Positions 32,568-40,971 are shown, numbered from the stretch's first letter. The stretch: DNA of 44,290 bases from Marine Group I thaumarchaeote (GCA_013390905.1 JACATG010000010.1:1-44290), one strand, 5' to 3'. The notes: a model not told the origin generated them from the sequence alone. Program-made: numbers and translations.

Positions 32568-33938
32568 TTGAAATTCATAGTTGATCAGCAAGTCGAAGAC
32601 ATAGAGATGCCTGAAAATCTCAAATTAAATACGTTTTTGAAGGAATTTCACTCTGTTTGCCCTCATTCAGAGTGTAGTTTTGGATTATACGGATTTGCAT
32701 TTGGGCAATCACCATTTCCAGTGCCATTACTAATGCAAGAAGCATTAATGAAAAATGCAAATCAGGGGGCATATGCTCCTGTTCCAGGAATTCCTGAATT
32801 ACGTAATGCTATCTCAAAATACAATAAACACTATTTTGGGATGGACATTGCTCCTGAACGAATCTATGTTGGCCCAGGAACTAAAGAACTGATCTTCAAT
32901 CTTTTACAGATTTTACATGGAACTGTAATTTTGCCCACACCAGCTTGGTTAGGATACCTTCCACAGATTAGATTATTGAAGAAAAATTATCACATGCTAC
33001 CCAGTAATACAAATAAGAAAATCTCTCCTATTGATCTAAAGAAACTATCACTTAGGTTACAAGATCGACAAAAAATTTTGATTTTAAATAATCCCAATAA
33101 TCCAACTGGATTATTACATAACCGATTAGAACTAGAAGAAATTGCTGATGTATGTAGGGAACAAAACATTACTGTTATCTCTGATGAGATTTATGCTCAA
33201 ACAACTTATGATTTTTCAAAATTTGTTAGTATGGGAAAAATTTATCCTGAAGGTACATTTATCACAAATGGTTTATCCAAATCACATGCTGCTGGCGGTT
33301 ATAGGTTAGGTTATGTAATTTTTCCACAGCATGCAGTAGACTTAAAGAGACAATTCAAAAAAATTCTTGCAACAGAGTATACTGCTGTATCTACCCCAAT
33401 TCAATATGCTGCTGTTGCAGGCTTTGAAATAAGTAAAGAAATTGATATCTATTTTGATGCAACTCGAAGTATTCATCAAATTATGGGGGAATATACTTAC
33501 AATGCATTATCTGCAATTGAGGGAATAAAAGCTACAAAACCTGATGCTACCTTTTACCTTTTAGCTGATTTTAATGCATTTGCAACAGAACTACAAAAAG
33601 TCAAGATCAACACATCTCAGAAATTATCTGAAGCTTTAATCGTTCATCCATATCATACTGCAATTGTAGGTGGTGATAGTCTTGTTTTAGAGAGAACAGA
33701 CTTTAGTGCAAGAATTGCATATGTCGACTATAATGGAACAAAAGTTCTTCAAAATTATTTTGATAACAAACCAAAAACTAGTTCTGAAAGAATAGAATTC
33801 GTAAAAAATAATGCCCCAAAGGTTGTTGCAGGAATTGAAATGATTTGTACATTCTTTAAGAATCTTAGAAAAGAATCATTGAATGATTTGCAAACTCAAA
33901 AAAAAAAAAAGTTTGATGATCGCTTAAACTCGGCGTAA
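32568..33938 (+). CDS. PLP-dependent class I/II aminotransferase
   Basis: 456 residues. GAYAPVPGIPELRNAISKYN, NNPNNPTG (174-181), D206 (SDEIYA) and PLP Lys K238 (NGLSKSHAAGGYRLGY) give a full fold type I site. Length is normal, with a Lys-rich tail. The exact amino acid pair is not resolved; it may be an aspartate/alanine-type aminotransferase. TTG start; an ATG at codon 14 (MPENLKL) is also reasonable. Its 3' end overlaps that of the convergent gene by 15 bp, with a poly-A run coding KKKKK near the end. Confidence 0.85.
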   Translation: MKFIVDQQVEDIEMPENLKLNTFLKEFHSVCPHSECSFGLYGFAFGQSPFPVPLLMQEALMKNANQGAYAPVPGIPELRNAISKYNKHYFGMDIAPERIYVGPGTKELIFNLLQILHGTVILPTPAWLGYLPQIRLLKKNYHMLPSNTNKKISPIDLKKLSLRLQDRQKILILNNPNNPTGLLHNRLELEEIADVCREQNITVISDEIYAQTTYDFSKFVSMGKIYPEGTFITNGLSKSHAAGGYRLGYVIFPQHAVDLKRQFKKILATEYTAVSTPIQYAAVAGFEISKEIDIYFDATRSIHQIMGEYTYNALSAIEGIKATKPDATFYLLADFNAFATELQKVKINTSQKLSEALIVHPYHTAIVGGDSLVLERTDFSARIAYVDYNGTKVLQNYFDNKPKTSSERIEFVKNNAPKVVAGIEMICTFFKNLRKESLNDLQTQKKKKFDDRLNSA

Positions 33939-35159
33939 TTTCTTTTTTCTAATTTGTTGTAAAACCATTGGTAAAAATGCACCCACATCTGATACAATTC
34001 CTAGTGCTTGCCATGTTCCTCTGTCCATAAGTTTTGTAACTGTTGGTTGATTGATATCGATAATAATCACTTTGACATTTGCTGGAAGCATATTTCCAGT
34101 TGCGATAGAATGAAGCATAGTTGAAATCATAATTACCAAACTTGCATCTTTTAGAATTTTTTTGTATTCATGTTGTGCTTCAATCATATCAGTAATAACA
34201 TCTGGTAATGGTCCATCATCTCGAATTGAACCTGCCAACACAAATGGTACTTTATTTTTTACACATTCATACATAATTCCCTTTGTTAATTTCTTAGATT
34301 TTACCATATTTGCAATAGAGCCTGCTTTGAATACCGAATTAATTGCATCCATGTGATTTCTATGTCCATGATATGCCAAAGTTGCATCATGGACATTCAT
34401 TCCAAGCGATGTTCCAAGTGTGGCATATTCAATATCATGAACTGCAAGTGCATTCCCTGCTAATACAGCATCAATATACCCTAATTTGATTAGTTCAGAT
34501 ATTGCATCATCTGCACCAGTATGTACTATGGCCGGCCCTCCAACGATGATTATTTTTCCACCTTTCTTTTTGGTATTGTAGATGTCTTCTGCAACTTTTT
34601 TTGCAATATGTTGGGTTGGTCTTTCACTAGAGCTTGAACTTCCCATAAACTCAAAAACATTGACTCCCTCTCTTGGACGCTCAGGTGGGGTAATTTTGAT
34701 TCCTTTTTCCCCAAAAACTATTTGGTCTCCTTTTTTGACCTCTCTCACTGGTACACAAAATGCTCTGTTTCCTTTTACAACAATGCATTTGTCCATCATC
34801 ATGTTTTCAACTTGAATCCATTTTCCTTTATAAAAAACTTGTGTGTGATTATTTGTTGTACTGTAGAAATTATCTGGCATAACATATTTTTTTGGAGATT
34901 TTTTTAATATGATTTCTTTTTGATCTTTAGATGTTGCCCCTTCTCGATAAATTGTTTCTAAAATCTTATCTAAATGTTTTTGATTTTTACCTGTAACAAG
35001 TAATCCTGCATATGATTGATCTTTTTTTCGCTTACCAATCTTAATTTTTTGTACTTCAAATTCTCCTTTTAGATCCATAATTTTATCAAAGATCTTAGTT
35101 AAAATCAAAGAGTCAATTAGGTGACCGCTAACTTCAATCTCTTGAGAAAATTTACTCAT
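33924..35159 (-). CDS. TIGR00300/LOR-SDH family protein (archaeal ornithine cyclodeaminase-like)
   Basis: 411 residues. The C-terminal part has a dinucleotide-binding look (KIIIVGGPAIVHTGADDAIS, AVLAGNALAVHDIEYATLGT, then GLNVHD-like NVHDATLAYHGHRNHMDAIN). I place it in the TIGR00300 family whose N-terminal part resembles the LOR/SDH domain; members include an archaeal enzyme that converts ornithine to proline. That function is inferred by family only. ATG start. An arginine/proline link to the aminotransferase is possible but unproven. Confidence 0.75.
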   Translation of the reverse strand: MSKFSQEIEVSGHLIDSLILTKIFDKIMDLKGEFEVQKIKIGKRKKDQSYAGLLVTGKNQKHLDKILETIYREGATSKDQKEIILKKSPKKYVMPDNFYSTTNNHTQVFYKGKWIQVENMMMDKCIVVKGNRAFCVPVREVKKGDQIVFGEKGIKITPPERPREGVNVFEFMGSSSSSERPTQHIAKKVAEDIYNTKKKGGKIIIVGGPAIVHTGADDAISELIKLGYIDAVLAGNALAVHDIEYATLGTSLGMNVHDATLAYHGHRNHMDAINSVFKAGSIANMVKSKKLTKGIMYECVKNKVPFVLAGSIRDDGPLPDVITDMIEAQHEYKKILKDASLVIMISTMLHSIATGNMLPANVKVIIIDINQPTVTKLMDRGTWQALGIVSDVGAFLPMVLQQIRKKKLRRV

Positions 35160-35217
35160 TTTATTATTCTCTACATCATGATAACTAAAGGTTTACGTTT
35201 TGTTTCAAGCCTAAACA

Positions 35218-35565
35218 CTAGACTGGAAGAATAACATTACCTTCAAATTTTGAGATGTTATCAGCCTCAAATAATTTCTCCAATTTTTCTTTTTGTTCGT
35301 TTGTCACTCCTTGAACAATTGTTTTAGAGTACCCTTCACTATCAACAATTGCAAGAATATATCCGCTATTGTCAGTTAAAACAAAACCTACTGATTCATC
35401 AACAAACGCGTAGAGATTTTCTTCACCCACTACTTCCCATACATTTGATTTATTCGTTCTTAAGGCTAATGCTGGCATTGCTTTACCATCAGTCAATTTA
35501 TTAAGATATTCTCTTGCTTCTGTAACTCTTTTCTGACCTAGTTTTAAGGCCTGGAAATATTGCAT
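35218..35565 (-). CDS. hypothetical soluble protein
   Basis: 115 residues from ATG (MQYFQALKLGQKRVTEAREY). After an initial helix it is beta-rich (VWEVVGEENLYAFVDESVGF, VLTDNSGYILAIVDSEGYSK), like a small PepSY- or PAS-sized domain, and ends with a helix and strand. No metal or catalytic motif. It is 58 bp upstream (on the same strand) of the LOR-SDH gene and may share a transcript. Not recognised. Confidence 0.6.
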   Translation of the reverse strand: MQYFQALKLGQKRVTEAREYLNKLTDGKAMPALALRTNKSNVWEVVGEENLYAFVDESVGFVLTDNSGYILAIVDSEGYSKTIVQGVTNEQKEKLEKLFEADNISKFEGNVILPV

Positions 35566-35643
35566 GTTTCACAAATAATGTGGTTATTATAAAAACAATC
35601 TTACTACACAAGATTGTTATAGAATCTAAGATTTTCTTAACTT

Positions 35644-35943
35644 ATGCCTCTTACAAACAATGTAATAATCAAACTAAATGAAATAACTACCATAGTTGAA
35701 GACAGGTCAAACCTCTCAGAATCAGAAGTTGATGAAATAAAATCTATCTTTAAAACCATAGTGGAAAGTGGTGAGAGATACGACATTGACGAAATTGAAT
35801 TCTGGTTTGAAAATGAAGGAAGCTGGGCAACTAAAAAATCTCGAACCCGAATTGTGAACCTTTCAAGTTACATTCAAGATAAATATCAACAAACAGCACA
35901 TCTGAGAATCATTTCTGATGACGATTGTAATTGTGACAACTAA
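35644..35943 (+). CDS. hypothetical protein with CNC tail
   Basis: 99 residues, ATG start. A helical, acidic part (EDRSNLSESEVDEIKSIFKT) precedes EIEFWFENEGSWATKKSRTR and ends DDDCNCDN, a C-x-C motif that may bind a metal or serve as a tail. It overlaps the convergent gene at 35940 by 4 bp. Not recognised. Confidence 0.6.
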   Translation: MPLTNNVIIKLNEITTIVEDRSNLSESEVDEIKSIFKTIVESGERYDIDEIEFWFENEGSWATKKSRTRIVNLSSYIQDKYQQTAHLRIISDDDCNCDN

Positions 35944-36164
35944 ATTTCCAGCTTTTCTAATAACCGGCCAACAATTTTTGCATTTTCTGTTCTTTCGTCA
36001 AGTATTTCTTTTAGACGAGTCTCATTTTTGTCATCTTTTCCAATTATCTGAAAATATTCTTCATCTAGATTATTATTTGCTTGAAGTCTTTTAACTACCT
36101 CGAACAATATCCCTATTACTTGTTTTTGTGTATCAATTAATTCATCTTTATTTTTCTCAGACAT
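35940..36164 (-). CDS. small helical hypothetical protein
   Basis: 74 residues, all predicted helix and coiled-coil-like (MSEKNKDELIDTQKQVIGIL, then FEVVKRLQANNNLDEEYFQI and RTENAKIVGRLLEKLEI). It starts 6 bp after the stop of the HD-domain gene on the same strand and so may be co-transcribed with it. The function is unknown; a partner subunit is conceivable. Confidence 0.6.
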   Translation of the reverse strand: MSEKNKDELIDTQKQVIGILFEVVKRLQANNNLDEEYFQIIGKDDKNETRLKEILDERTENAKIVGRLLEKLEI

Positions 36165-36170
36165 TTTCTA

Positions 36171-36704
36171 CTATCCATCTTTGACAATCTCTGTAAATAT
36201 TTCTTTTAATTTAGGATCAGTGATACCTATCTTTGCAGATTTAAAAAAGGACTCGAGTTTTTCTTGTGAATACCCCTCTTGTTTATAGATATTAGCTTGA
36301 AGCGCCATTTCCAATTTATCAATCTGATGCACCAATTTTGATTCAAGAGAAGTATTTTCTTGGTATTCTTGCCAAATTTGTAAATATTGTGATTTAATTA
36401 AATCTGGTAAATTTTTAATAATTTCGTTAAAGGCATTATTTTCTAGTTTATTCTTTTTTTCTTTGCTTAGTTGTTTAGGAGTATGATCCCCAATTTTTGA
36501 TTCGGCTAAATCATGCAATAAAACCATTTTAATGATTTTTTCAGAATTATAATTTCCTAAATCAGAAATTACCATACCCATCAATGCCATTGAATAAGAA
36601 TGGTCTGCAACTGATTCAGGAGTATCTAGTAATAGTTTGTCAATCCATCCTTGTCTAGAGATTTTTTTGAGATTTGCAGCTGTTTTGAAAAAATCTAAGA
36701 TCAT
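36171..36704 (-). CDS. HD-domain phosphohydrolase (HDDC2/YfbR-like)
   Basis: 177 residues. The metal site is H35 (VADHSYSMALMG), H64-D65 (LLHDLAESKIGDH) and a downstream Asp in VHQIDKLEMALQA, in the order of HD-domain 5'-deoxynucleotidases such as YfbR and HDDC2. It probably removes phosphate from nucleoside monophosphates. Full length, ATG start. It is divergent from the cobalamin adenosyltransferase with about 90 bp between, and unrelated in sequence position to the HD remnant at 13.6 kb. Confidence 0.85.
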   Translation of the reverse strand: MILDFFKTAANLKKISRQGWIDKLLLDTPESVADHSYSMALMGMVISDLGNYNSEKIIKMVLLHDLAESKIGDHTPKQLSKEKKNKLENNAFNEIIKNLPDLIKSQYLQIWQEYQENTSLESKLVHQIDKLEMALQANIYKQEGYSQEKLESFFKSAKIGITDPKLKEIFTEIVKDG

Positions 36705-36745
36705 TATATTATAATATGTATAATATTTTCTCCTAATGAATTTTC

Positions 36746-36769
36746 ATGTTGTGGGATTGCGAACAACAT
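36746..36769. promoter_or_regulatory. 7-bp inverted repeat in a divergent promoter region
   Basis: ATGTTGT at 36746-36752 and ACAACAT at 36763-36769 are perfect complements with a 10-bp spacer, midway between the divergent starts at 36704 and 36797. It could be an operator controlling either gene. Confidence 0.35.
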
Positions 36770-36796
36770 AATAGTTAATTTTGCTAGGGTTAATTA

Positions 36797-37333
36797 ATGA
36801 AAATTTATACTAAGACTGGGGACAGGGGCGATACTGGTTTACAAGGAAATCTTAGAATAGCAAAATCTCACTCAAGAATTATATCATATGGCATGGTAGA
36901 TGAAGCAAATGCTGCTCTAGGAATAGTTCTAGTAAATTCATTGGATGACGATATCACAAAAATTTTAACAAACATTCAAAATGATCTATTTTTAGTTGGG
37001 GCAGATCTCTCAAATCCAAATCTTGCTGATATAAAAAATAGAGTTACATCAGATATGGTAGAACGACTTGAACACAATATTGACAAATTTGAATCAGAAC
37101 TTGTTCCTTTAACAAATTTTATTTTACCAGGGGGCGATATTGCTGCAGCACAATTACATTATGTCAGAACTGTTGTGAGGAGAGCGGAAACACAAGTAGT
37201 CCAATTAAGTGAAAAAGATGAAATCAATTCAAATTGTATTAAATATCTTAATAGGTTATCTGATTTGTTTTTTGTAATGGGTCGTTTAATCAATAAACGA
37301 AAAAACAAGGATGATATTATCTGGAAGATCTGA
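36797..37333 (+). CDS. cobalamin adenosyltransferase (PduO-type)
   Basis: 178 residues. N-terminal IYTKTGDRGDTGLQGN, which binds ATP, then SYGMVDEANAALGI, and the late RTVVRRAETQVVQL and YLNRLSDLFFVMGRLIN are the family's hallmarks. It transfers the adenosyl group of ATP to Co(I) cobalamin, giving the coenzyme form. ATG start and typical length. Fits with cbtBA cobalt uptake at 20 kb. Confidence 0.93.
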   Translation: MKIYTKTGDRGDTGLQGNLRIAKSHSRIISYGMVDEANAALGIVLVNSLDDDITKILTNIQNDLFLVGADLSNPNLADIKNRVTSDMVERLEHNIDKFESELVPLTNFILPGGDIAAAQLHYVRTVVRRAETQVVQLSEKDEINSNCIKYLNRLSDLFFVMGRLINKRKNKDDIIWKI

Positions 37334-37463
37334 AAAGACAAACTTTTACCAATATTTACTAACCAAAACTTCAAAAATCAGGCAGGAGATTCCAGAAAAA
37401 GTTGTAAAATTACAACAAAAATTAAACGTATGTGGATGCCTACAATTGAATAAAACTAATTGA
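37311..37463 (+). CDS. possible small ORF overlapping the adenosyltransferase end
   Basis: ATG at 37311 opens a 50-codon frame in another phase that overlaps the end of the adenosyltransferase gene by 23 bp: MILSGRSEKTNFYQYLLTKT, then RQEIPEKVVKLQQKLNVCGC. The second half is helical and protein-like with CGC at its end. It could be a translationally coupled small gene or chance. The rest of the gap up to 37543 holds nothing else recognisable. Confidence 0.25.
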   Translation: MILSGRSEKTNFYQYLLTKTSKIRQEIPEKVVKLQQKLNVCGCLQLNKTN

Positions 37464-37543
37464 TGTCAAAAAGATCATGTTTCAGTCCTTTTGAATCCAT
37501 AGTATTTCCCTGAGAGATTTGAGTTAAATGATGATTTTTATGG

Positions 37544-38005
37544 TTAGTCAAGATTCTTTGCAAAGAAAAGTGCAGATTGCTCAAATCCTAAATGCTTGTA
37601 GAACTGATGAGATTCTTTTCGTTGGTTTCCAGACTCTAACCTAATTCTATGACATTTTTTCTCTTTAGCAAGAGAGATACAAGAATTGATTAGTTTTTTT
37701 CCTATTCCTTTACTTTGATACTTTTCATGAACGACCAAATCTGGTATATACATCTCTAAGGTAGTCTGGTTAAGTCTTGACAAAAACACTATGCTTACCA
37801 TACCCACAATTTTCATATCATCAAGTTCAGCAACAAGAATTTTTTTATCTGAATCTGTAACGTGTTTCTTTACTAGTGTTCTAAATATGTCGACATCAGA
37901 GTCTTTTTGTGGTTTTGGACGTCCTAGTTCATATAACAATTCAATAAGAACCCCAATATCTTTGATATCTTTCTCAGCAGCTGTTCTAATTCTTATATTG
38001 TCCAT
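37544..38005 (-). CDS. GNAT family N-acetyltransferase
   Basis: 153 residues. The GNAT fold is clear: start MDNIRIRTAAEKDIKDIGVL, strand MVSIVFLSRL, then the acetyl-CoA loop DLVVHEKYQSKGIGKKLINS (Q-x-x-G-x-G) and a last segment HRIRLESGNQRKESHQFYKH with LGFEQSALFF. Substrate unknown; the family includes protein, amine and antibiotic acetyltransferases. ATG start, full length. Confidence 0.88.
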   Translation of the reverse strand: MDNIRIRTAAEKDIKDIGVLIELLYELGRPKPQKDSDVDIFRTLVKKHVTDSDKKILVAELDDMKIVGMVSIVFLSRLNQTTLEMYIPDLVVHEKYQSKGIGKKLINSCISLAKEKKCHRIRLESGNQRKESHQFYKHLGFEQSALFFAKNLD

Positions 38006-38163
38006 ACACGATAACTCTAGTTTATCATCAGAATTAACTGCACCTAATTGCTTTCAATTATAACGTAGATTAGTGGAACTTTTCACTCGTGAAATGGGGG
38101 CTTCTATTTTTATTGATTGTCGATAAACTCGTTTACACTTCGTCAAATGTTAATTAGATTCTA

Positions 38164-38210
38164 AACTTAATTGTGATGTTAAATTTTTAGTTTAACACTA
38201 TAATTGAGTT
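38164..38210. other. long imperfect hairpin upstream of tRNA-Phe
   Basis: The 20 nt at 38164-38183 can pair with 38191-38210 across a 7-nt loop: 16 Watson-Crick pairs, 3 G-U pairs and 1 mismatch in RNA. It lies 73 bp before the tRNA gene, between it and the divergent GNAT gene. It may be a small RNA, a binding palindrome or the scar of an element. Confidence 0.45.
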
Positions 38211-38283
38211 AAATAATTAACTAATCACTGATCTAAGTACGAGGATAAACTTTAATTCCTCATCTGAGTGCCTTTTTCTCAGT

Positions 38284-38357
38284 GCCGGGGTAGCTCAGCC
38301 TGGGAGAGCACTCGGCTGAAGACCGGGCTGTCGCGCGTTCAAATCCCGCCTCCGGCA
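38284..38357 (+). tRNA. tRNA-Phe (GAA)
   Basis: 74 nt. Acceptor stem GCCGGGG pairs with CTCCGGC (one G-U), then discriminator A at 38357; CCA is not encoded. D-arm TAGCTCAGCCTGGGAGAGCA, anticodon loop CTGAAGA with GAA at 38318-38320, and T-arm GCGCGTTCAAATCCCGC are in place. No intron is visible. Confidence 0.97.
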
Positions 38358-38605
38358 CTTAAAATATTATTTATAGATTTCTAAAAAAATTATAGAATCA
38401 AAAACTAAATGGATCTGTTAATATCAAAAATATTTATTCATTAAAACAGGATTTTGTTTATTTAAATTAGATTTGTCTGTTTATATTTGATAATACGGTG
38501 CGCTGAATTGACTAATTAATTGTATGTGATTATGAAAATAATATTTTAGTTGGCTGCCAAAAAATATTTACTGAATAATTTCCATTAAAAACCTTCTTGC
38601 ATAAT

Positions 38606-38615
38606 CTTTAAAAAC
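38606..38615 (+). promoter_or_regulatory. TATA box before the Lys-rich gene
   Basis: ctttaaaaac at 38606-38615 lies about 30 bp before the ATG at 38643. The remaining gap from 38358 is AT-rich without features. Confidence 0.45.
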
Positions 38616-38642
38616 CATACGAACTCTTGATTTTCGATATTC

Positions 38643-38882
38643 ATGGTTGAAAAAAAGACTAGAAAAAACAAAAATACAATCAAAGCAAAAACTACAAAGG
38701 TTAAAGTCAGTAAGACTAAATCCAAATCTACAGAATCAAAGAATAAAAAAGTAGTGGAAGAACCATTTGCTGATGCTGGTATTGTTGTAGTTGATGATGA
38801 TATAGAAATTGATCATGAAAAAGTTAATGAAGAAAGAAGGGCATATCTTGAAGAAGCAAGGTCTCAAGATGCGTCAGACTAG
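38643..38882 (+). CDS. basic/acidic two-part hypothetical protein
   Basis: 79 residues. The first 35 are nearly all Lys, Thr, Ser and Asn (MVEKKTRKNKNTIKAKTTKV), a probably disordered nucleic-acid-binding arm. The rest is acidic (FADAGIVVVDDDIEIDHEKV, then EERRAYLEEARSQ) and probably helical. Such composition suits a chromatin, ribosome or polymerase-associated factor, but no family is recognised. ATG start with a good TATA box upstream. Confidence 0.6.
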   Translation: MVEKKTRKNKNTIKAKTTKVKVSKTKSKSTESKNKKVVEEPFADAGIVVVDDDIEIDHEKVNEERRAYLEEARSQDASD

Positions 38883-38916
38883 GAATCTTTATCAGATCCA
38901 CTGACATATACTAATA

Positions 38917-39156
38917 ATGCGTGCATTATGTTTGATTACCGTTAAACCAGGTAAGGTGGATTTGGTTGTCCTAATATTAAAGAAAAAACGTAAAATTTTA
39001 AAACAGATTATGATAGTTGCCGGAAGAGCAGACATTAGTGTACTTTTACAAGGAAATATTGATGAAATCAACAACATGGTAATTGATTTTAAAAAAATTA
39101 AAGATCTAGTTACAACTGAAACATTAATTGAGGTAGAGGTAAATCTGGGTTGGTAA
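38917..39156 (+). CDS. stand-alone Lrp/AsnC ligand domain, copy A
   Basis: 79 residues covering just the RAM fold: MRALCLITVKPGKVDLVVLI, helix KILKQIMIVAGRADISVLLQ and final strand TTETLIEVEVNLGW. ATG at 38917. It overlaps the next RAM gene by 7 bp and lacks a DNA-binding domain. Paired RAM proteins could form mixed oligomers that sense amino acids. The third copy in the window is at 6951. Confidence 0.75.
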   Translation: MRALCLITVKPGKVDLVVLILKKKRKILKQIMIVAGRADISVLLQGNIDEINNMVIDFKKIKDLVTTETLIEVEVNLGW

Positions 39157-39368
39157 GAGCAATAATTTTAGTAAAATCTCCAAAGAAACTCATAGCTGCA
39201 AGATTACGAAAAGTTTCCTCAATAACTGAGTCTTTTCCAACAAGTGGACAATTTGATGCTGTTGCAATAATTGAAGTTGAACAACTAATTCAGATTAAAG
39301 AAGTTGCTAATCAGATTCAAAAAATCAATGGTGTAGAAAGGACCGAAACTATGGTTGAAGTTCAATAA
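39150..39368 (+). CDS. stand-alone Lrp/AsnC ligand domain, copy B
   Basis: 72 residues from TTG (MVRAIILVKSPKKLIAARLR), with SFPTSGQFDAVAIIEVEQLI and a final strand GVERTETMVEVQ, the typical end of RAM domains. It overlaps copy A by 7 bp, so the two are translationally coupled. No helix-turn-helix. Copies A and B share the fold but are quite different in sequence, suggesting an old pair with distinct roles. Confidence 0.75.
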   Translation: MVRAIILVKSPKKLIAARLRKVSSITESFPTSGQFDAVAIIEVEQLIQIKEVANQIQKINGVERTETMVEVQ

Positions 39369-39434
39369 AAATAGTTTCTCTTTTTGTTGAAGTTCAATAA
39401 CAATGGATTTAAAGAACTTCTAGCTAGCTGATTT

Positions 39435-39848
39435 GTGAATATCAAAAAAGTTGGAAATGTAATTTTGGCTGTAAATGACCTAGACAAATCATTACAATTT
39501 TATCATGAAATTATAGGGCTTCCAATAAAAAAACAAAGAAGAACTTGGATTGATTTGGGTACATCTGGAGCTTTATTGAGTTTACATCCAGCATCATTAA
39601 CTGAACAACATGTTGGTAGTTCTATTGAAAACGGTATTACTATAGGATTTCTTGTTGGTGATCTAAAATCTGCATTAGATGAATTAAGAGAAAAAGGTGT
39701 TAAAATTCATCGTGATATTGTTGAAAAAGATGCAGGGAAAAATGCAGTAATTATGGATCCTGATGAGTATCTAATTTCCTTATTTGAGCCAAACTTTGAG
39801 GATACTGCTCAACAAACAGGCGGATATCAAGGATTTACACCAGCTTAG
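39435..39848 (+). CDS. VOC (glyoxalase/bleomycin-resistance) family protein
   Basis: 137 residues. Two beta-alpha-beta-beta-beta halves: VGNVILAVNDLDKSLQFYHE with IIGLPIKKQ, and ITIGFLVGDLKSALDELREK with NAVIMDPDEYLISLFEPN. A Glu/His metal site is likely (the usual E near EYLISLFEP). Possible methylmalonyl-CoA epimerase, glyoxalase or dioxygenase fold; the substrate cannot be told. GTG start at 39435. Its end overlaps the convergent gene by 4 bp. Confidence 0.85.
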   Translation: MNIKKVGNVILAVNDLDKSLQFYHEIIGLPIKKQRRTWIDLGTSGALLSLHPASLTEQHVGSSIENGITIGFLVGDLKSALDELREKGVKIHRDIVEKDAGKNAVIMDPDEYLISLFEPNFEDTAQQTGGYQGFTPA

Positions 39849-40231
39849 ATTGTCTTTTTTATTAAAGAGATAATCTTCTCTATGCCTTTTTCTTTTTTGT
39901 CTATTGAAACATAATAAGTGACATCATTTTTCTGCAAAATCACAATTGTTATTTTTTGATGTTGTAAAATTACATGTTCCAGTTTCCCAACTGTACTGGC
40001 AATATTTTTTCTTAATGATATTAAAGTAGAAATAATGAAAAACTCATTTTTTACTTGTTCTGATTTTAAGAGAGGTTTTAGATTTGGTTGAACTATTCCA
40101 GTTAAGGTTCTACCATATACGTTTATGACTCCTGCATATCTGATATTATTTGATATTTTTAGAATACTTTGACATTGTTTTCGGTGTTTTGCCACAGCAA
40201 TCTTCCATTTATCCGCAGGAGTTTTTATCAT
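39845..40231 (-). CDS. roadblock-like protein (resembles DUF6659), second copy
   Basis: 128 residues. IRYAGVINVYGRTLTGIVQP, then LKPLLKSEQVKNEFFIISTL and SLRKNIASTVGKLEHVILQH with ITIVILQK and YYVSIDKKE follow the same secondary-structure order as the protein at 2564. Identity is low by eye, but the phrase IR...G.I... with SLRKNI and a final helix recurs. Function unknown, possibly a small GTPase or signalling partner. ATG start. Confidence 0.5.
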   Translation of the reverse strand: MIKTPADKWKIAVAKHRKQCQSILKISNNIRYAGVINVYGRTLTGIVQPNLKPLLKSEQVKNEFFIISTLISLRKNIASTVGKLEHVILQHQKITIVILQKNDVTYYVSIDKKEKGIEKIISLIKKTI

Positions 40232-40301
40232 AACCGAAATTGATTTAGGAAATTAATAAGGATTTTTACTAATTATGAATTTTAGAATTAGAACCTTGTT
40301 T

Positions 40302-40679
40302 CTAATGATTATTAGATGTGGTTTCTTTATCTAGTTTTTTCTTCAACCCCAAGTTTTCTTTTAGTAATTTATCATTAGTAACTTGAAGTGTTTCAACTGA
40401 ATTTTGTCTATTATATAGTGGGTGTCCAGGAGGAATTATTGCAGAATTCATTGATAGTAATCCCGCTGCATATTGTTGATACATATGTTGGAATCCTTGA
40501 AGTTTTTGACTAATATTGGCAACTTCTTCTGAAAATTGTTCTTTCGTCGGGCCTTCATAAATTTTAAACATTGGATGAGTTAATCCTGGTGGCAATCTAG
40601 GAAATTGTAATGCAAGATGAGGGATGTTGGGATTTAATCCATAGAGGTCTTGCAAGTGTTTAATCACTAAATTATCCAC
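40302..40679 (-). CDS. hypothetical protein with C-terminal coiled coil
   Basis: 125 residues from GTG. The N-terminal part is rich in Pro and Leu (LYGLNPNIPHLALQFPRLPP, then GLTHPMFKIYEG), the middle helical with MYQQYAAGLLSMNSAIIPPG, and the end is a coiled coil (LQVTNDKLLKENLGLKKKLD). The mixture suggests a scaffold or adaptor. Not recognised; good coding frame. Confidence 0.58.
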   Translation of the reverse strand: MDNLVIKHLQDLYGLNPNIPHLALQFPRLPPGLTHPMFKIYEGPTKEQFSEEVANISQKLQGFQHMYQQYAAGLLSMNSAIIPPGHPLYNRQNSVETLQVTNDKLLKENLGLKKKLDKETTSNNH

Positions 40680-40816
40680 AAAATTGGTTTCTATTTGCCA
40701 TATTTCTGCCTTACTTTAGGCATTTGATATACTGTCTAGTAAAATATTAGTCATTTGAGCTCAATTTGAGCTGATCGCTGATCCTTATAGATTCGTAGTT
40801 TAGATCGCTGATACAC

Positions 40817-40963
40817 ATGACCAGATCAAAAAAGACATGTCTCAAATGTAAAAAAGATATCAAAAATAATGAACTGCATAAGATTGTAATCTATATTGTT
40901 CAAGAAAAATTCACTGAACATCATTATGAGCATGTTGAATGTCCAGATAGATTTACTATTTAG
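40817..40963 (+). CDS. 48-residue zinc-binding microprotein
   Basis: ATG at 40817 to TAG at 40961. It reads MTRSKKTCLKCKKDIKNNEL, then HKIVIYIVQEKFTEHHYEHV and ECPDRFTI. A CxxC pair (residues 8-11), several His in HHYEH and a late Cys give a likely zinc site. It diverges from nothing close and sits before the cyclase gene's end. Clean start and stop; family not recognised. Confidence 0.58.
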   Translation: MTRSKKTCLKCKKDIKNNELHKIVIYIVQEKFTEHHYEHVECPDRFTI

Positions 40964-40971
40964 TTAATTAA

